Positions 19,467 through 28,884 of a stretch of DNA of 64,000 bases are shown piece after piece (position 1 is the first letter of the stretch; each line of letters starts with the position of its first letter). The stretch comes from Streptomyces toyocaensis. GTDB taxonomy: Bacteria > Actinomycetota > Actinomycetes > Streptomycetales > Streptomycetaceae. The translations under genes and the position numbers were made by a program. The stretch is from positions 186,001-250,000 of the forward strand of contig NZ_JFCB01000004.1 of the NCBI RefSeq assembly GCF_000725125.1, written 5' to 3'. The notes below the pieces were generated by a model. It saw only the letters and a program-made list of their open reading frames with translations. It did no database searches and had not been told where the DNA came from.

Positions 19467-21622
19467 GCGCCGGGGACCTGGACCCGGCGCTCCTCCACCA
19501 CGTCGTCAACACCCTGGGATGGCGGAGCCTGCGTCCACTCCAGGAAGCAGCCGTCACCCCCCTGGTCTGCGGGGACGACGCCGTCCTGCTCGCTCCCACC
19601 GCGGGCGGCAAGACCGAGGCGGCCGCCTTCCCCCTGCTGACCCGGATGACGGGGGAGCGGTGGAGCGGTACGTCCGTCCTCTACGTCTGCCCGCTGAAGG
19701 CCCTGCTCAACAACCTGCTGCCGCGGTGGGAAACCTACACCTCATGGCTGGGCCGCACCGCGGCCCTGTGGCACGGGGACACCACGGCCGGTGCCCGCAA
19801 ACGGATCCTCGCCGCACGTCCCGACGTCCTGCTCACCACGCCGGAATCACTCGAAGCGATGCTGGTGAGCGCCAACGTCGACCACACCTCGTTCTTCTCG
19901 GGGCTGCGGGCCGTCGTGGTGGACGAGGTGCACGCCTTCGCCGGTGACGACCGGGGATGGCACCTCCTCGCCGTACTGGAACGACTGCAACGGGTCGTGG
20001 GCCGACCGGTGCAACGCGTCGGCCTCTCGGCGACCGTCGGCAATCCCGACGCACTGCTCACCTGGCTGCAGGGCTCAGGCGCGAGCAAGCGGCCGGGGCA
20101 GGTGGTCGCCCCCCACCTCGACGGGTCCCCGCCCACGGCACCCGCGGTCACGTCTCCCCCCGCAGCAACCGGTGGATCGGCCGCCGTCCCGCCGGGAGAC
20201 GTCCAACTCGACTACGTCGGCTCGCTCGACAACGCGGCCACCGTCATCGCCGCACTGCACCGTGGCGAGAAGCGCCTCGTCTTCTGCGAGTCACGGCGAT
20301 ACGTGGAGGAACTCGGGGAGAAGCTCCTGGCGAAGGGCGTCACCACCTTCCTCTCGCACGCCTCGCTCTCCCTCGACGAGCGCCGGCGTGCCGAGGCGGC
20401 CTTCGCCGAGGCCCGGGACTGCGTGATCGTCTCCACCAGCACGCTGGAACTCGGCATCGACGTCGGCGACCTGGACCGGGTCATCCAGATCGACGCCCCC
20501 ACCTCGGTGGCCTCCTTCCTCCAACGGCTCGGCCGTTCCGGACGCCGCGAGGGCACCGCACGCAACTGCCTGTTCCTCGCCCTGGACGAGGAAGGCCTGC
20601 TGGGAGCGGCCGGACTGCTGCTCAAGTGGTCGCAAGGATGGGTGGAGCCCGTCGTGGCACCACCGGAGCCCCGGCACATCGTTGCCCAGCAACTCCTCGC
20701 CCTGTGCCTGCAGGAGAACCGTGTCGGCGAGCACCTGTGGCAGGAATGGTGGAACGGACTCGGCCCCTTCGGCGCGTCGGCCGAGCCGATCGTGCGCCAC
20801 CTCGTCGACCAGGGGTACCTGGACCGGGACGGCGGCATGCTCTTCATCGGCCCGGAGGCGGAACGGCGCTTCGGACAACGCCACTTCATGAACCTCACTG
20901 CCGTGTTCACCGCGCCCCCGCAGTTCACCGTCCTCCAAGGGCGTACGGAAATTGGCCGGACCGACCCCAGCCTCCTCACCGAACGGGTCGACGGCCCGCG
21001 CCGGCTTCTGCTGGCTGGCCGGAGCTGGCAGGTGACCTACATCGACTGGCGGCGCAAGCGCTGCTTCGTCGAACCCGTCGACGGGGGAGGCAAGGCCAAA
21101 TGGAGCAGCCCCGGATTCGGTTCGGCGGGCTCCTACGAGCTCACCCGCGCGGAACGGCAAGTACTGCTGGGTGAGGACCCTCCCGTGAAGATGACGGGGC
21201 GGGCGACCAGCGCCCTGCGGCGGGCCCGTGAGGAGTACCTGGAGCGGGTGCACCCCGGAGGCACCTTGATCATTCAGGACACGGGGGGACAGACGCGCTG
21301 GTGGACCTGGGCGGGCCACCGTGCGAACGCCACACTCGCCGCGACCCTCGACACGGTCGCCGTGCCGGGGCAGTACGTCAACGACCGTTGGATCCGACTG
21401 CGCGAGGACGTCACCGTGCACATCTGGAGTGATGTGAAGAGGGACGCGACCGACCGGTTGTGTCTGCCGGATGTCGACGAACGCGCGGTACATGGCCTGA
21501 AGTTCGGCGATGCCCTCCCCCCACGCCTGGCCGAGGCCACACTGTCAGCCCGGCTGGCCGACACGGAGTCCGCGGCCGCCGTGCTCACGGAACCGGTGCG
21601 CTTCGTCCGGCGCGAACGGTGA
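19463..21622 (+). CDS. brxHI: BREX DEAD/DEAH-box helicase BrxHI
   Basis: A protein of 719 residues, a superfamily 2 helicase resembling Lhr. Motif I APTAGGKTE is at about residues 44-52, motif II VVDEVHAF at about 152-159, motif III LSATVG near 188, and motif VI LGRSGRREG near 356. The C-terminal half carries the winged-helix and Lhr-like extension. The GTG start overlaps the brxD stop. It is the last gene of the pglY-pglZ-brxD-brxHI run; 550 bp without a clear gene follow. It presumably remodels DNA in BREX defence; the substrate is not known from sequence. Confidence 0.92.
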   Translation: MSAGDLDPALLHHVVNTLGWRSLRPLQEAAVTPLVCGDDAVLLAPTAGGKTEAAAFPLLTRMTGERWSGTSVLYVCPLKALLNNLLPRWETYTSWLGRTAALWHGDTTAGARKRILAARPDVLLTTPESLEAMLVSANVDHTSFFSGLRAVVVDEVHAFAGDDRGWHLLAVLERLQRVVGRPVQRVGLSATVGNPDALLTWLQGSGASKRPGQVVAPHLDGSPPTAPAVTSPPAATGGSAAVPPGDVQLDYVGSLDNAATVIAALHRGEKRLVFCESRRYVEELGEKLLAKGVTTFLSHASLSLDERRRAEAAFAEARDCVIVSTSTLELGIDVGDLDRVIQIDAPTSVASFLQRLGRSGRREGTARNCLFLALDEEGLLGAAGLLLKWSQGWVEPVVAPPEPRHIVAQQLLALCLQENRVGEHLWQEWWNGLGPFGASAEPIVRHLVDQGYLDRDGGMLFIGPEAERRFGQRHFMNLTAVFTAPPQFTVLQGRTEIGRTDPSLLTERVDGPRRLLLAGRSWQVTYIDWRRKRCFVEPVDGGGKAKWSSPGFGSAGSYELTRAERQVLLGEDPPVKMTGRATSALRRAREEYLERVHPGGTLIIQDTGGQTRWWTWAGHRANATLAATLDTVAVPGQYVNDRWIRLREDVTVHIWSDVKRDATDRLCLPDVDERAVHGLKFGDALPPRLAEATLSARLADTESAAAVLTEPVRFVRRER

Positions 21623-22173
21623 CGGCACCCGGTTTTCGGGCTGAGCGAGGAGAGACAGCGACAGCAGATGGACGGACCGAGCGTACGAGAATCGGGCATC
21701 GAACACGTCGCTGTCGCAGATCCGGAACAATGAACCGACGATGACCTCGCAGACTTCCCAGGCTTCCCGCCCCCACAGCGCCACGTCCGCTGAGGTCCGT
21801 CCCGAAGCACACGGCAGGCTCAGCACCAGCCGCCGCCGCGTTGCCGGGCACAACTACTTGTGCCAGTTGTCATCAGATGGGCATGACATCGATGCGCCGG
21901 AGGATGAAATCTCGGCGCACAATTGCTGCAGGACGTCGTCCGCCCGCGCTGAGCTTTGTTCCTTTTGCCGCTCTGACGCCGTCGTGGTAGTACGGAAGAG
22001 AGCTGCCGAAGTGGTGGTCGGCGAGTGCGGAGGAACAGGTGGTTCCCTGACGGTCGACGTTTTGAGTGTTCGTTTGGGGGGTTCCATCTCAGTGTTGGTG
22101 TGATACAGCGTGGTTTTTTCCTGCGCACTACTACGATGCGCCTTGCTGTCTGCACACGGAATGAGGTGTGCTC
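21623..22173. other. 550-bp gap with a possible gene remnant
   Basis: No intact gene is supported. On the minus strand, about 21640-21850 reads as a protein-like stretch (LWGREAWEVCEVIVGSLFRI and DSDVFDARFSYARSVHLLSL). It continues into the end of brxHI without a sensible stop, so it may be a leftover fragment. A plus-strand reading at 21741-22103 has poor codon statistics. The promoter of the NACHT-like gene should lie at the right end; a TACGAT hexamer at about 22131-22136 is a possible -10. Confidence 0.35.
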
Positions 22174-25100
22174 ATGAGTTCTGTCAGTGAGACGCGGAGG
22201 CACAGTCCGCCGGGCCCTCGACCGGCTGGAGTGTGGGGACGACTGTGGTTCCGGGCGACCTGGCCATTGGTGGCTATGTGGCGTAGAGCACGCAACTGGT
22301 GGTTGCTGAAAAGGGGCGAGCGGCGGGCGCGTCATTGGTGGCGACCTCGTACGTGGCTGGAGAATGCGGCATACATTGCGCTTTCGGTGGCGTACATAGC
22401 GGTACTCGTGTACGGCTTCACCGGGCCGGAGAGCGACAACCCATTGAGTAGTTGGCAAGGCGTGCTGACCGCCCTCGGTCTGTCGTCCACGGCCGTCGTG
22501 GCGGCTGTGTGGTTCATCTTCGGACGCTTCAAGCGGGTCCGTGGCTACTACCTGCGCAAGGCCAAACGCTGCCCTGCCGAACTGGTGAAACCAGGCACTA
22601 TCATCGGTAACGTGGTGGGGCGCGATCAGCTGTGCGACGCCTTGATGAATGACCTCCATGACCGTGCTCAGCGCCGCCCCCACGTCATTGTTGGCACCAT
22701 TGGCGTCGGAAAGACGGCTCTGCTGGTGCGTCTCACGCAGCGTCTCGCCCATAAGGGAATCACTCCAGTCGTGCTGCAATTGCGCGACGTTGAAGATCGG
22801 CTTAACTTTTCGGAGCTTGCCAAGAATAAGTTCTGTGAGGAGGTACTGGAAAAAGTCTCATCCTCTGCTGAGGCGGAGAGGGTATGGCAGCGACTGCGCT
22901 TCAGCCAGGACCGAGTGGTCGTCATGGCGGATGGTCTTGAGGACGCCCTGAAAGGTGCCGGCGACCGCGACAACAAGATTCGGCAGGCCATCAACGATGC
23001 CAAGGAGGCCAAACTGCCCTTGGTCGTTACGTCTCGACCGCAAAAGTCGCTTGAGGCAATTAATGCCGCTCAGACGGTTCTCGAGCCGCTGAGCGAGGAG
23101 GCGGCGCTTGGGTACGTCGCCGAAGGAAGCAACTGGCGATCCAACAAGCAACGCATGGACTGGGTGGTTGAGGCGGCTGAGATCGCCGAATCCCCCCTCT
23201 ACCTCACCATCGCCAAAGACCTTGAGCGTCTTGGCAGGCTCGAATCGATCGTGGGCGGAGGGGAGGACGAGCAGTGTGATCCGCGCGACCAGGACGCCTG
23301 GGCACTTCGCTTCGACCTGTTGGAAGCTTGGGTCGGCGCGCTCCGCGACGGTGCCCTGTTCCCCGAGCAGCCCATTTCTGCCAGGGGCCGCTCCACGACT
23401 GTCGAATACCTGTCGGCCCTTGCATGTGCCGCGCTGCACACCAACTCGACGTACGTCCGCTACGACGTGCTGAAGAAACAACCCGAATCCGCCGAGAGCG
23501 GCAAGAAAAAGGAGTCCGAGAATGCTCGTCTGGTCGCAGGTACGTTGCGAGATCGACTAAGGGAGCAATTGAAACTTCCTGGAAACCTTTCAGGCGCCGA
23601 GCAGGGCGCGGACGGAAGTATGGACGAGCGTCTGGCGGGAAGTTGGGGCAGCCGTCTAGGGCTGGTGGAGGAGCTCGAGCATGGAGTCAGGTTCCATCAC
23701 AGCGTTCTGCAGGCCTACCTTGCATCCCGCTATATGGACGTACTGGTGCGTTATTCGGCGGCAAAAAGCTCGCCTCACAAGGAGATGGTGGCCCTCGCAG
23801 CGCTGACTCCCGGGTTGAGTATTGGGTTTGACGCCTCGGACCTGATCACCAGGCAGGTCAGGGACGCCTATTTCAAGGAGGCTCTGCGACGCCCGGGGCG
23901 AGAACTCGCCATGGCTCTCATTTTCTACTCTCGGTCGCCTGAGGCGCTTTCAGGATGCAGGGGCGAAAATTGCAGCGTCAAACCTGCCCTTGACGTTGAC
24001 TGCCCCGTCGGCGCCATCCGGGACGAGCTTCTCGAAGCCGCGCGGAATGCATTGAATGGGGGATCGGAATCAGTCGCCTCCGCAGAGGGCGAAGACTTGG
24101 CAGGTGGCGATCCTGAGCAGGACCCGAAGATCAGGGCTCTGGAGCTGTACTCTGCGGCGCTGGACGTCGACAGTTTCCATCATAGGCCACAACACCGGGA
24201 GATCGTCCAGGAGATTCGCGATGGCTGGGGAAAACTGCAGGCATACAACGACCGGAAGCTCGACCCGCCGAAGAAGGCCCTGATCAAGCGGATCGGGGCA
24301 ACCGGAAAATTGCTGAGCAGTCGCCGGGCCCTAGCACTTCCGGAGGTTCGAAAAGTAGAAGGCGAGAGCGCTTACGACCGGTTGTTCGAGATCGCCGGTG
24401 AAGAGCCCTCCCACAGCGTGCGGTTCGCCATCGCTCAGGCGATCGGTGAAGGTGGCGACGACGCCTTCGGCGATCTAGCACACGTCCTCTCTCCCGCAGC
24501 GGTCGGGGCTCCCGTGTCCTCCGTCTCCTACGATCGATCCGTGTTCGCGTTCACGCAAGAAGTCACCAACGACGTCTTCAATGCGATCACCCAGAGCCTG
24601 GTTACGGCGGAGGAAGGCGACTGGGACCTCGAAAGCGGGCTCCTTAGGTTGCGAGATGCCGACGGCCCGCCGTCCGCACCGGGTACCACGCGGACAGAGC
24701 GACTGCTGCGCAAAAACCGCAAGGGCATCCTCGACAAGCATCGACAGGAAGAAGAAGTCAAGGAGCAAGAGGAGCGGGAGGATGAGGAGAAACAACGCCG
24801 AAAGGACGTCATGCAGGCGTGGCTCGCCCCGATGCTGGTCCACTCCTGCTCGTTCACCCCGCACCGGAGCACTCCGTACGAACAGCTCGCCCAATGGGTG
24901 GAGTTGATACGGAGCGATGGTGACCGGGTCGATCTGGAGCTGCAGGTCGCGCTCGCGCAGGGGTTCCGGCAGGCCGCGAACCATCGCACACCTCCTTCAC
25001 AACCCGACAGGGCACGCAACTTCCTCAACGAGCAAGCGTGGGAGATGCTCAAGCACACCAACTACTGGTTTGCTCGTCTGGCTTTGGTCCACGCGCTGAC

Positions 25101-25902
25101 CTTGTGGGCTCTTCCCGATGACGTCACGCAGGGGCAGCCCCGTCTCGGGCATGGCGCCAGCCCGGCCAAACAAGTGCGCCAGTGGCTGAAACAGACGAAC
25201 GATCCCAAGGTCAAGCGCAAGCTGCGCCATGAGCATCCGCTGGTCGAAGCGGCGGGCAAGATGGCACGCCAAGCCCTGCAGACGCGACGCCCGGACCGCT
25301 TCCTGTGGATCGACGAGGCCGGGATGGCTTCACAGATCGGGTCCGGAACCAGCTCACCGCAAGAATCGCGGGTACATAATTTGTGGATTCCGCCGTCCAG
25401 GGGTTGGAGCACGCTCGACCCGAGCGCTCAGCAATTGCTCGCCGACGTACTGGTCCTACTAATTCTCACCGAACATCGGGGCGACAGGCCGACGAAAGCT
25501 TCCTTGCGCCTGCAGCACGCGTACTCCGACGCGCAGAAAGTGCTTCCCCCATGTATGACCAAGGACCGTACCCCGCTCAGCCCGATGCAGGCGCTTGTCG
25601 GGGAGACCCCGCGCTCCCTGCCCGGCTCCAACTGCGTCGACGGTTGTTTCTTCGAGTTCTGCCCTTACCCCCCTAAAGGGCCCCAATGCCGCACTGAACT
25701 GAACGAACTGTTCTGCATCCACCAGCACGCGATGCTCAAGAAAGCACAGTTCCAGGCATGGCGCTGGCTCAGGTTCCACCGACGTGCGCCGTGGCAACGA
25801 AAGACGTCGGTGGCGAACCTGCGCCGTTTCTGGGACGAGATGGGGGCTCGCGCGCGAAACCGTGCACTGAAGGAGGCGTCGTCCGAAAGCTCACGGCGGT
25901 GA
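22174..25902 (+). CDS. Membrane-anchored NACHT/STAND-type NTPase
   Basis: A protein of 1242 residues. ATG 22174-22176 has GAGG seven bases upstream. After a Trp/Arg-rich cytoplasmic tail there are two predicted membrane helices (about residues 64-82 and 97-115). An NTPase domain follows, with Walker A GTIGVGKTAL at about 173-182 and Walker B VVVMADGLED at about 246-255. A helical region with repeat-like character makes up the middle, including a highly charged stretch near 850-880. A cluster of Cys and His residues (CVDGCFFEFC, then a further Cys-x-Arg and CIHQH) lies near 1155-1190. The layout suits a STAND-type sensor of the sort found in antiphage systems. Codon use is less G+C-biased than in flanking genes, suggesting transfer. 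The target and effector are unknown. Confidence 0.75.
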   Translation: MSSVSETRRHSPPGPRPAGVWGRLWFRATWPLVAMWRRARNWWLLKRGERRARHWWRPRTWLENAAYIALSVAYIAVLVYGFTGPESDNPLSSWQGVLTALGLSSTAVVAAVWFIFGRFKRVRGYYLRKAKRCPAELVKPGTIIGNVVGRDQLCDALMNDLHDRAQRRPHVIVGTIGVGKTALLVRLTQRLAHKGITPVVLQLRDVEDRLNFSELAKNKFCEEVLEKVSSSAEAERVWQRLRFSQDRVVVMADGLEDALKGAGDRDNKIRQAINDAKEAKLPLVVTSRPQKSLEAINAAQTVLEPLSEEAALGYVAEGSNWRSNKQRMDWVVEAAEIAESPLYLTIAKDLERLGRLESIVGGGEDEQCDPRDQDAWALRFDLLEAWVGALRDGALFPEQPISARGRSTTVEYLSALACAALHTNSTYVRYDVLKKQPESAESGKKKESENARLVAGTLRDRLREQLKLPGNLSGAEQGADGSMDERLAGSWGSRLGLVEELEHGVRFHHSVLQAYLASRYMDVLVRYSAAKSSPHKEMVALAALTPGLSIGFDASDLITRQVRDAYFKEALRRPGRELAMALIFYSRSPEALSGCRGENCSVKPALDVDCPVGAIRDELLEAARNALNGGSESVASAEGEDLAGGDPEQDPKIRALELYSAALDVDSFHHRPQHREIVQEIRDGWGKLQAYNDRKLDPPKKALIKRIGATGKLLSSRRALALPEVRKVEGESAYDRLFEIAGEEPSHSVRFAIAQAIGEGGDDAFGDLAHVLSPAAVGAPVSSVSYDRSVFAFTQEVTNDVFNAITQSLVTAEEGDWDLESGLLRLRDADGPPSAPGTTRTERLLRKNRKGILDKHRQEEEVKEQEEREDEEKQRRKDVMQAWLAPMLVHSCSFTPHRSTPYEQLAQWVELIRSDGDRVDLELQVALAQGFRQAANHRTPPSQPDRARNFLNEQAWEMLKHTNYWFARLALVHALTLWALPDDVTQGQPRLGHGASPAKQVRQWLKQTNDPKVKRKLRHEHPLVEAAGKMARQALQTRRPDRFLWIDEAGMASQIGSGTSSPQESRVHNLWIPPSRGWSTLDPSAQQLLADVLVLLILTEHRGDRPTKASLRLQHAYSDAQKVLPPCMTKDRTPLSPMQALVGETPRSLPGSNCVDGCFFEFCPYPPKGPQCRTELNELFCIHQHAMLKKAQFQAWRWLRFHRRAPWQRKTSVANLRRFWDEMGARARNRALKEASSESSRR

Positions 25903-25903
25903 G

Positions 25904-26272
25904 CGAGCCGGTTAAGTCTCACCCGTGGCCGAAAACGGAGACGCCGTCAGGAGCGAGCTCCACCACGAAGTGGGGACGCTGAGGGTGAGCGGGGGCAGGC
26001 TGCCGCCGGTCGGGATCCGGGCATCCCGCGGAAGCCGTCCGCGGCGCGGCAGCGCAGGCAACGGCTGGTGCCCGACTCCCTCGGCACCAGACGCCTGCTG
26101 CGGGACGAACTGCGGCTCGGCGCCTTCACGTCGACCGGGGCGACGCGCAGGTGACGGCCGAGTGGGAAACCGGCACCGCCCCCAGGGGTACGCGCTCGCT
26201 GCCCCCTTCGGGGTCGGCGCCGAGCCGATGTGGAAACTCACCCAGGACGCCGCGCTCGATCTGTGGCCCTGA
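25904..26272 (+). pseudogene. decayed reading frame beside the NACHT-like gene
   Basis: Protein-like segments occur in three successive frames: LVPDSLGTRRLLRDELRLGAF around 26061-26123, RGDAQVTAEWETGTAPRG around 26137-26190, and YALAAPFGVGAEPMWKLTQD around 26189-26250, ending at TGA 26270-26272. A strong terminator hairpin overlaps this stop, which supports a former gene end. The family is not recognised. Two frameshifts would be needed to join the pieces, so this is a remnant at best. Confidence 0.35.
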
Positions 26273-26297
26273 CAGGAGGTGAGTCCTCCTGCCAGGG
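26267..26297 (+). terminator. Rho-independent-type hairpin after the remnant
   Basis: CCCTGACAGGAGG (26267-26279) pairs with CCTCCTGCCAGGG (26285-26297) with one mismatch and a 5-nt loop. It overlaps the TGA at 26270, as expected for a terminator of the decayed gene. Confidence 0.6.
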
Positions 26298-26325
26298 CGG
26301 TGGGCGAACCAGAGGACCCACGAAT

Positions 26326-26337
26326 GTACGAACGTAC
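26326..26337. promoter_or_regulatory. operator-like palindrome upstream of the MFS pseudogene
   Basis: GTACG-AA-CGTAC (26326-26337) is an inverted repeat of 5-bp arms, 24 bp before the ATG at 26361, next to a CCTATAGGG stretch that could hold a -10. It resembles TetR-type operators. No TetR gene is nearby. Confidence 0.3.
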
Positions 26338-26360
26338 GCTCGCGCCTATAGGGTCCCCGC

Positions 26361-26943
26361 ATGACTGTTGACGTACTGCGGCAGCCCACCCGGGCCGACC
26401 GGCGGGCCCGTGCGGCCGTGGCGGTGCTGTTCCTCACCAACGGCGCCTTGTTCGCCAACCTGCTGCCGCGCTACCCGCAGATCAAGGACGACCTCGGCAT
26501 CGGCAACGCCGTCTACGGACTGGCCGTCGCGGCGTTCCCCGCGGGTGCCGTCGTGGCCGGTCCGGCGGCGGGGGTGCTGGCCCGCCGGCTGGGGTCCGCG
26601 CGTGTCGCCGTGCTCGGCACGCTGCTGACGGGCGCGGGCACACTGGCCGCCGGCCTGGCCCGGCTCGGTGGCCCTGTTCGCGGCGGCGCTGTTCCTCGTG
26701 GGGGCCATGGACGCGGTCACGGACGTCGCGCAGAACGCCCACGGTCTGCGGGTGCAGCGGCGCTACGGACGCAGCAGCTCACGATCGTCTCCTGGCTGAT
26801 GCGCCTGGGCTTCCTGTGCTCCCCGCCCCTCGTCGGACTGGTCGCCGACACGGCCGGCCTGCGCGTGGGCCTGCTCGTGGTGCCGCCGGCCGGACCGCTC
26901 GTCATCCCGCCGGCCCGGCCCCGGGGACCCGGGGACCCTGAGT
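26361..26943 (+). pseudogene. MFS transporter remnant with frameshift and internal deletion
   Basis: From ATG 26361 a good MFS N-terminus is read (VLFLTNGALFANLLPRYPQI, then AAGPAAGVLARRLG-type motif A). At about 26660 the reading shifts frame into VALFAAALFLVGAMDAV and QNAHGLRVQRRYGRS. It then jumps to a C-terminal MFS segment (SWLMRLGFLCSPPLVGLVAD), so the middle of the protein is missing. Intact relatives have about 400 residues and twelve helices; here only some four to six remain. The gene cannot make a working transporter. It marks the boundary between the defence island and the sugar cluster. Confidence 0.8.
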
Positions 26944-26949
26944 GCCCCG

Positions 26950-27813
26950 CTACTTCGTCGCCCCCTGTGCGAACCCGTTGTAGATGTAGCGCTGCAGGAA
27001 CAGGAAGACCACCAGGGTCGGGACGATCACCAGGACGGCTCCGGCGGAGATGTTCTCCCAGTGCGCGCCGAAGGGTCCCTTGAAGCGGAACAGGGCCGTG
27101 GACATGGTGCCGAGTTCCTCCGAGGGCATGTAGAGGAACGGGATGTAGAAGTCGTTGTACGTCGTGATGCCTTTGATGATCACCACCGTCGCGATCGCCG
27201 GCTTCAGCAGCGGAAAGATGATCTTCCGGTAGATGGTGAAGGCGTTGGCGCCGTCCAGCCGCGCGGCCTCGTCCAGTGACGTGGGGATGCCCCTGACGAA
27301 CTGGAGGAAGATGTAGATCGACACGATGTCGGTGCCCATGTAGAGCAGGATCGGCGCCCAGCGGGTGTCGAACAGGCCGAATCCGTTGACCACCTGGAAG
27401 GTGGCGACCTGGGTGGTGACACCGGGCACCAGGGTGGCGACCAGGAACCCCGCCATGACGAGCTTCTTGAAGCGGAAGTCGAAGCGGTCGATGGCGTAGG
27501 CCGTCATCGAGCCGATGATCACGGTACCCGTGATGGAGAACAGCAGGATGAAGGCCGTGTTGCCGAAGGCGGTCAGCAGGTGGCCGTCGTGGAAGGCCGT
27601 GGCGTAGTTGGAGAAGTTGAGCCAGTCGTCCGGCAGGGCCAGTGCGCCCCGGCCGTCCTGGATCTCCCCGTAGGACTTCAGTGAGGTCAGGAAGACCACG
27701 GCGAGCGGAAGCAGCACGACGAGCGAGGCCACGGCCAGCGAGAGATACGTCAGCGTGGTGGCGATTCCGGGCCGCCGGCGTGAGGGGGTACGGGCGGGTG
27801 CGGTGAGGGTCAT
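26950..27813 (-). CDS. Carbohydrate ABC transporter permease (MalG type)
   Basis: A protein of 287 residues with six predicted membrane helices. The EAA loop that contacts the ATPase, DEAARLDGANAFTIYRKIIF, is in the C-terminal third. It forms a heterodimeric channel with the MalF-type partner whose gene overlaps its start by 4 bp (ATGA at 27810-27813). No ATPase gene is in the cluster. In Streptomyces such CUT1 importers are generally energised by the shared ATPase MsiK encoded elsewhere. From context (beta-mannosidase, mannanase) the substrate is probably mannobiose or a manno-oligosaccharide. Confidence 0.9.
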   Translation of the reverse strand: MTLTAPARTPSRRRPGIATTLTYLSLAVASLVVLLPLAVVFLTSLKSYGEIQDGRGALALPDDWLNFSNYATAFHDGHLLTAFGNTAFILLFSITGTVIIGSMTAYAIDRFDFRFKKLVMAGFLVATLVPGVTTQVATFQVVNGFGLFDTRWAPILLYMGTDIVSIYIFLQFVRGIPTSLDEAARLDGANAFTIYRKIIFPLLKPAIATVVIIKGITTYNDFYIPFLYMPSEELGTMSTALFRFKGPFGAHWENISAGAVLVIVPTLVVFLFLQRYIYNGFAQGATK

Positions 27814-28787
27814 ACGAGATCAACCTTCTCGTCGGGCACGAGGCGGCGCTGGATCCAGGTGATCACCAGGATGATCGCCAGCAGCACCACGGCGCAGGCC
27901 GAGGCCAGACCGGTCTTGTTGAACTGGAAGGCGAACTTGACCGTCTGGATCACGAAGGTCGACGTTCCCGTCGCGCCGCCGGTCATGATGTACGGGATCT
28001 CGAACACGGAGAGGGAGCCGGAGATCGCCAGGATGACGCTGAGGCTCAGCACCGGGCGGATGCTCGGCGCGATGATGTGCTTGAACTGCTTCCAGCGGCT
28101 CGCGCCGTCGAGCTGGGCCGCCTCGTAGAGCTCGCCGGGGATCGACTGGATCGCGCCGAGGAACAGCACGAAGTTCAGGCCGGTGAAGCGCCATACGGAG
28201 ACGCCGGCCAGCGAGGTGTTCGCCGAATCGGGGCTGCCGAGCCAGGCGTGATCGGTACTCACCCCGAACCAGCTCAGTACCGAGTCGAGGGTGCCGCCGT
28301 CCTGGAAGAAGTAGAGGAAGACGAAGCCGATCGCCACCCCGTTGATCAGGTACGGGAAGAACAGGATGCCTTTGAACAGGTTCCTGAAGCGCAGGTCGAA
28401 GCTGAGCACCGTGGCGAAGTACAGGGCGACGGCGATCTGAACGACCGACGCGGCCAGGTAGTAGAGGCTCACCCCGAAGACCCGGAAGATCTCCGGCCGG
28501 GTGAGGAGCTCCGTGTAGTTCTCGGTGCCGACGAAGTTCCGGTCGGGGCTGATGCCGTCCCAGTCGGTGAGGCTGTAGAACAGCATGTTGCCCACGGGCA
28601 CGTACGTGAACGTGATCAACAAGGTCAGGGGGGCCACCAGGAACAGCCAGGGCGTGAGCCGGCGCAGGGGTTGCTGCCGCCAGGAGCGCCCGCTCGGGGC
28701 GGCACTGTGCCGGGGGCGGCGGCCCGGGGGCGGGCCGTCCTTGGTGACCGGATCGGGCGGTGCTGCGGTGGAAGCGGTTCGGGTCAT
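27810..28787 (-). CDS. Carbohydrate ABC transporter permease (MalF type)
   Basis: A protein of 325 residues. A Pro/Arg-rich cytoplasmic N-terminus of about 35 residues precedes the first of six membrane helices. The EAA loop, ELYEAAQLDGASRWKQFKHI, is near residue 205. It is the second gene of the binding protein-MalF-MalG operon, with a strong stem-loop in the 97-bp gap to the binding-protein gene and a 4-bp overlap with the downstream permease. Assignment to manno-oligosaccharide import is by context. Confidence 0.9.
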   Translation of the reverse strand: MTRTASTAAPPDPVTKDGPPPGRRPRHSAAPSGRSWRQQPLRRLTPWLFLVAPLTLLITFTYVPVGNMLFYSLTDWDGISPDRNFVGTENYTELLTRPEIFRVFGVSLYYLAASVVQIAVALYFATVLSFDLRFRNLFKGILFFPYLINGVAIGFVFLYFFQDGGTLDSVLSWFGVSTDHAWLGSPDSANTSLAGVSVWRFTGLNFVLFLGAIQSIPGELYEAAQLDGASRWKQFKHIIAPSIRPVLSLSVILAISGSLSVFEIPYIMTGGATGTSTFVIQTVKFAFQFNKTGLASACAVVLLAIILVITWIQRRLVPDEKVDLV

Positions 28788-28831
28788 GGGAGGCCGGGGC
28801 CTTTCGTCATCCGCTGGGCGCTGGGAAGTGT

Positions 28832-28874
28832 GCCGGGTCCCGGCCGGTGGACCGCACGCGGGCCGGGACCCGGC
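28832..28874 (-). terminator. intercistronic stem-loop after the binding-protein gene
   Basis: A perfect 14-bp stem, GCCGGGTCCCGGCC (28832-28845) with GGCCGGGACCCGGC (28861-28874), and a 15-nt loop, sits between the binding-protein gene and the MalF-type permease gene. It probably protects the 3' end or partly terminates the upstream message, giving more binding protein than permease. Confidence 0.65.
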
Positions 28875-28884
28875 GTCGGCCGGG

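Noticed and set aside
21741..22103. 120-codon plus-strand reading before the NACHT-like gene
   Set aside because: Cys/Ser-rich with no start signal or family likeness and mixed codon use.
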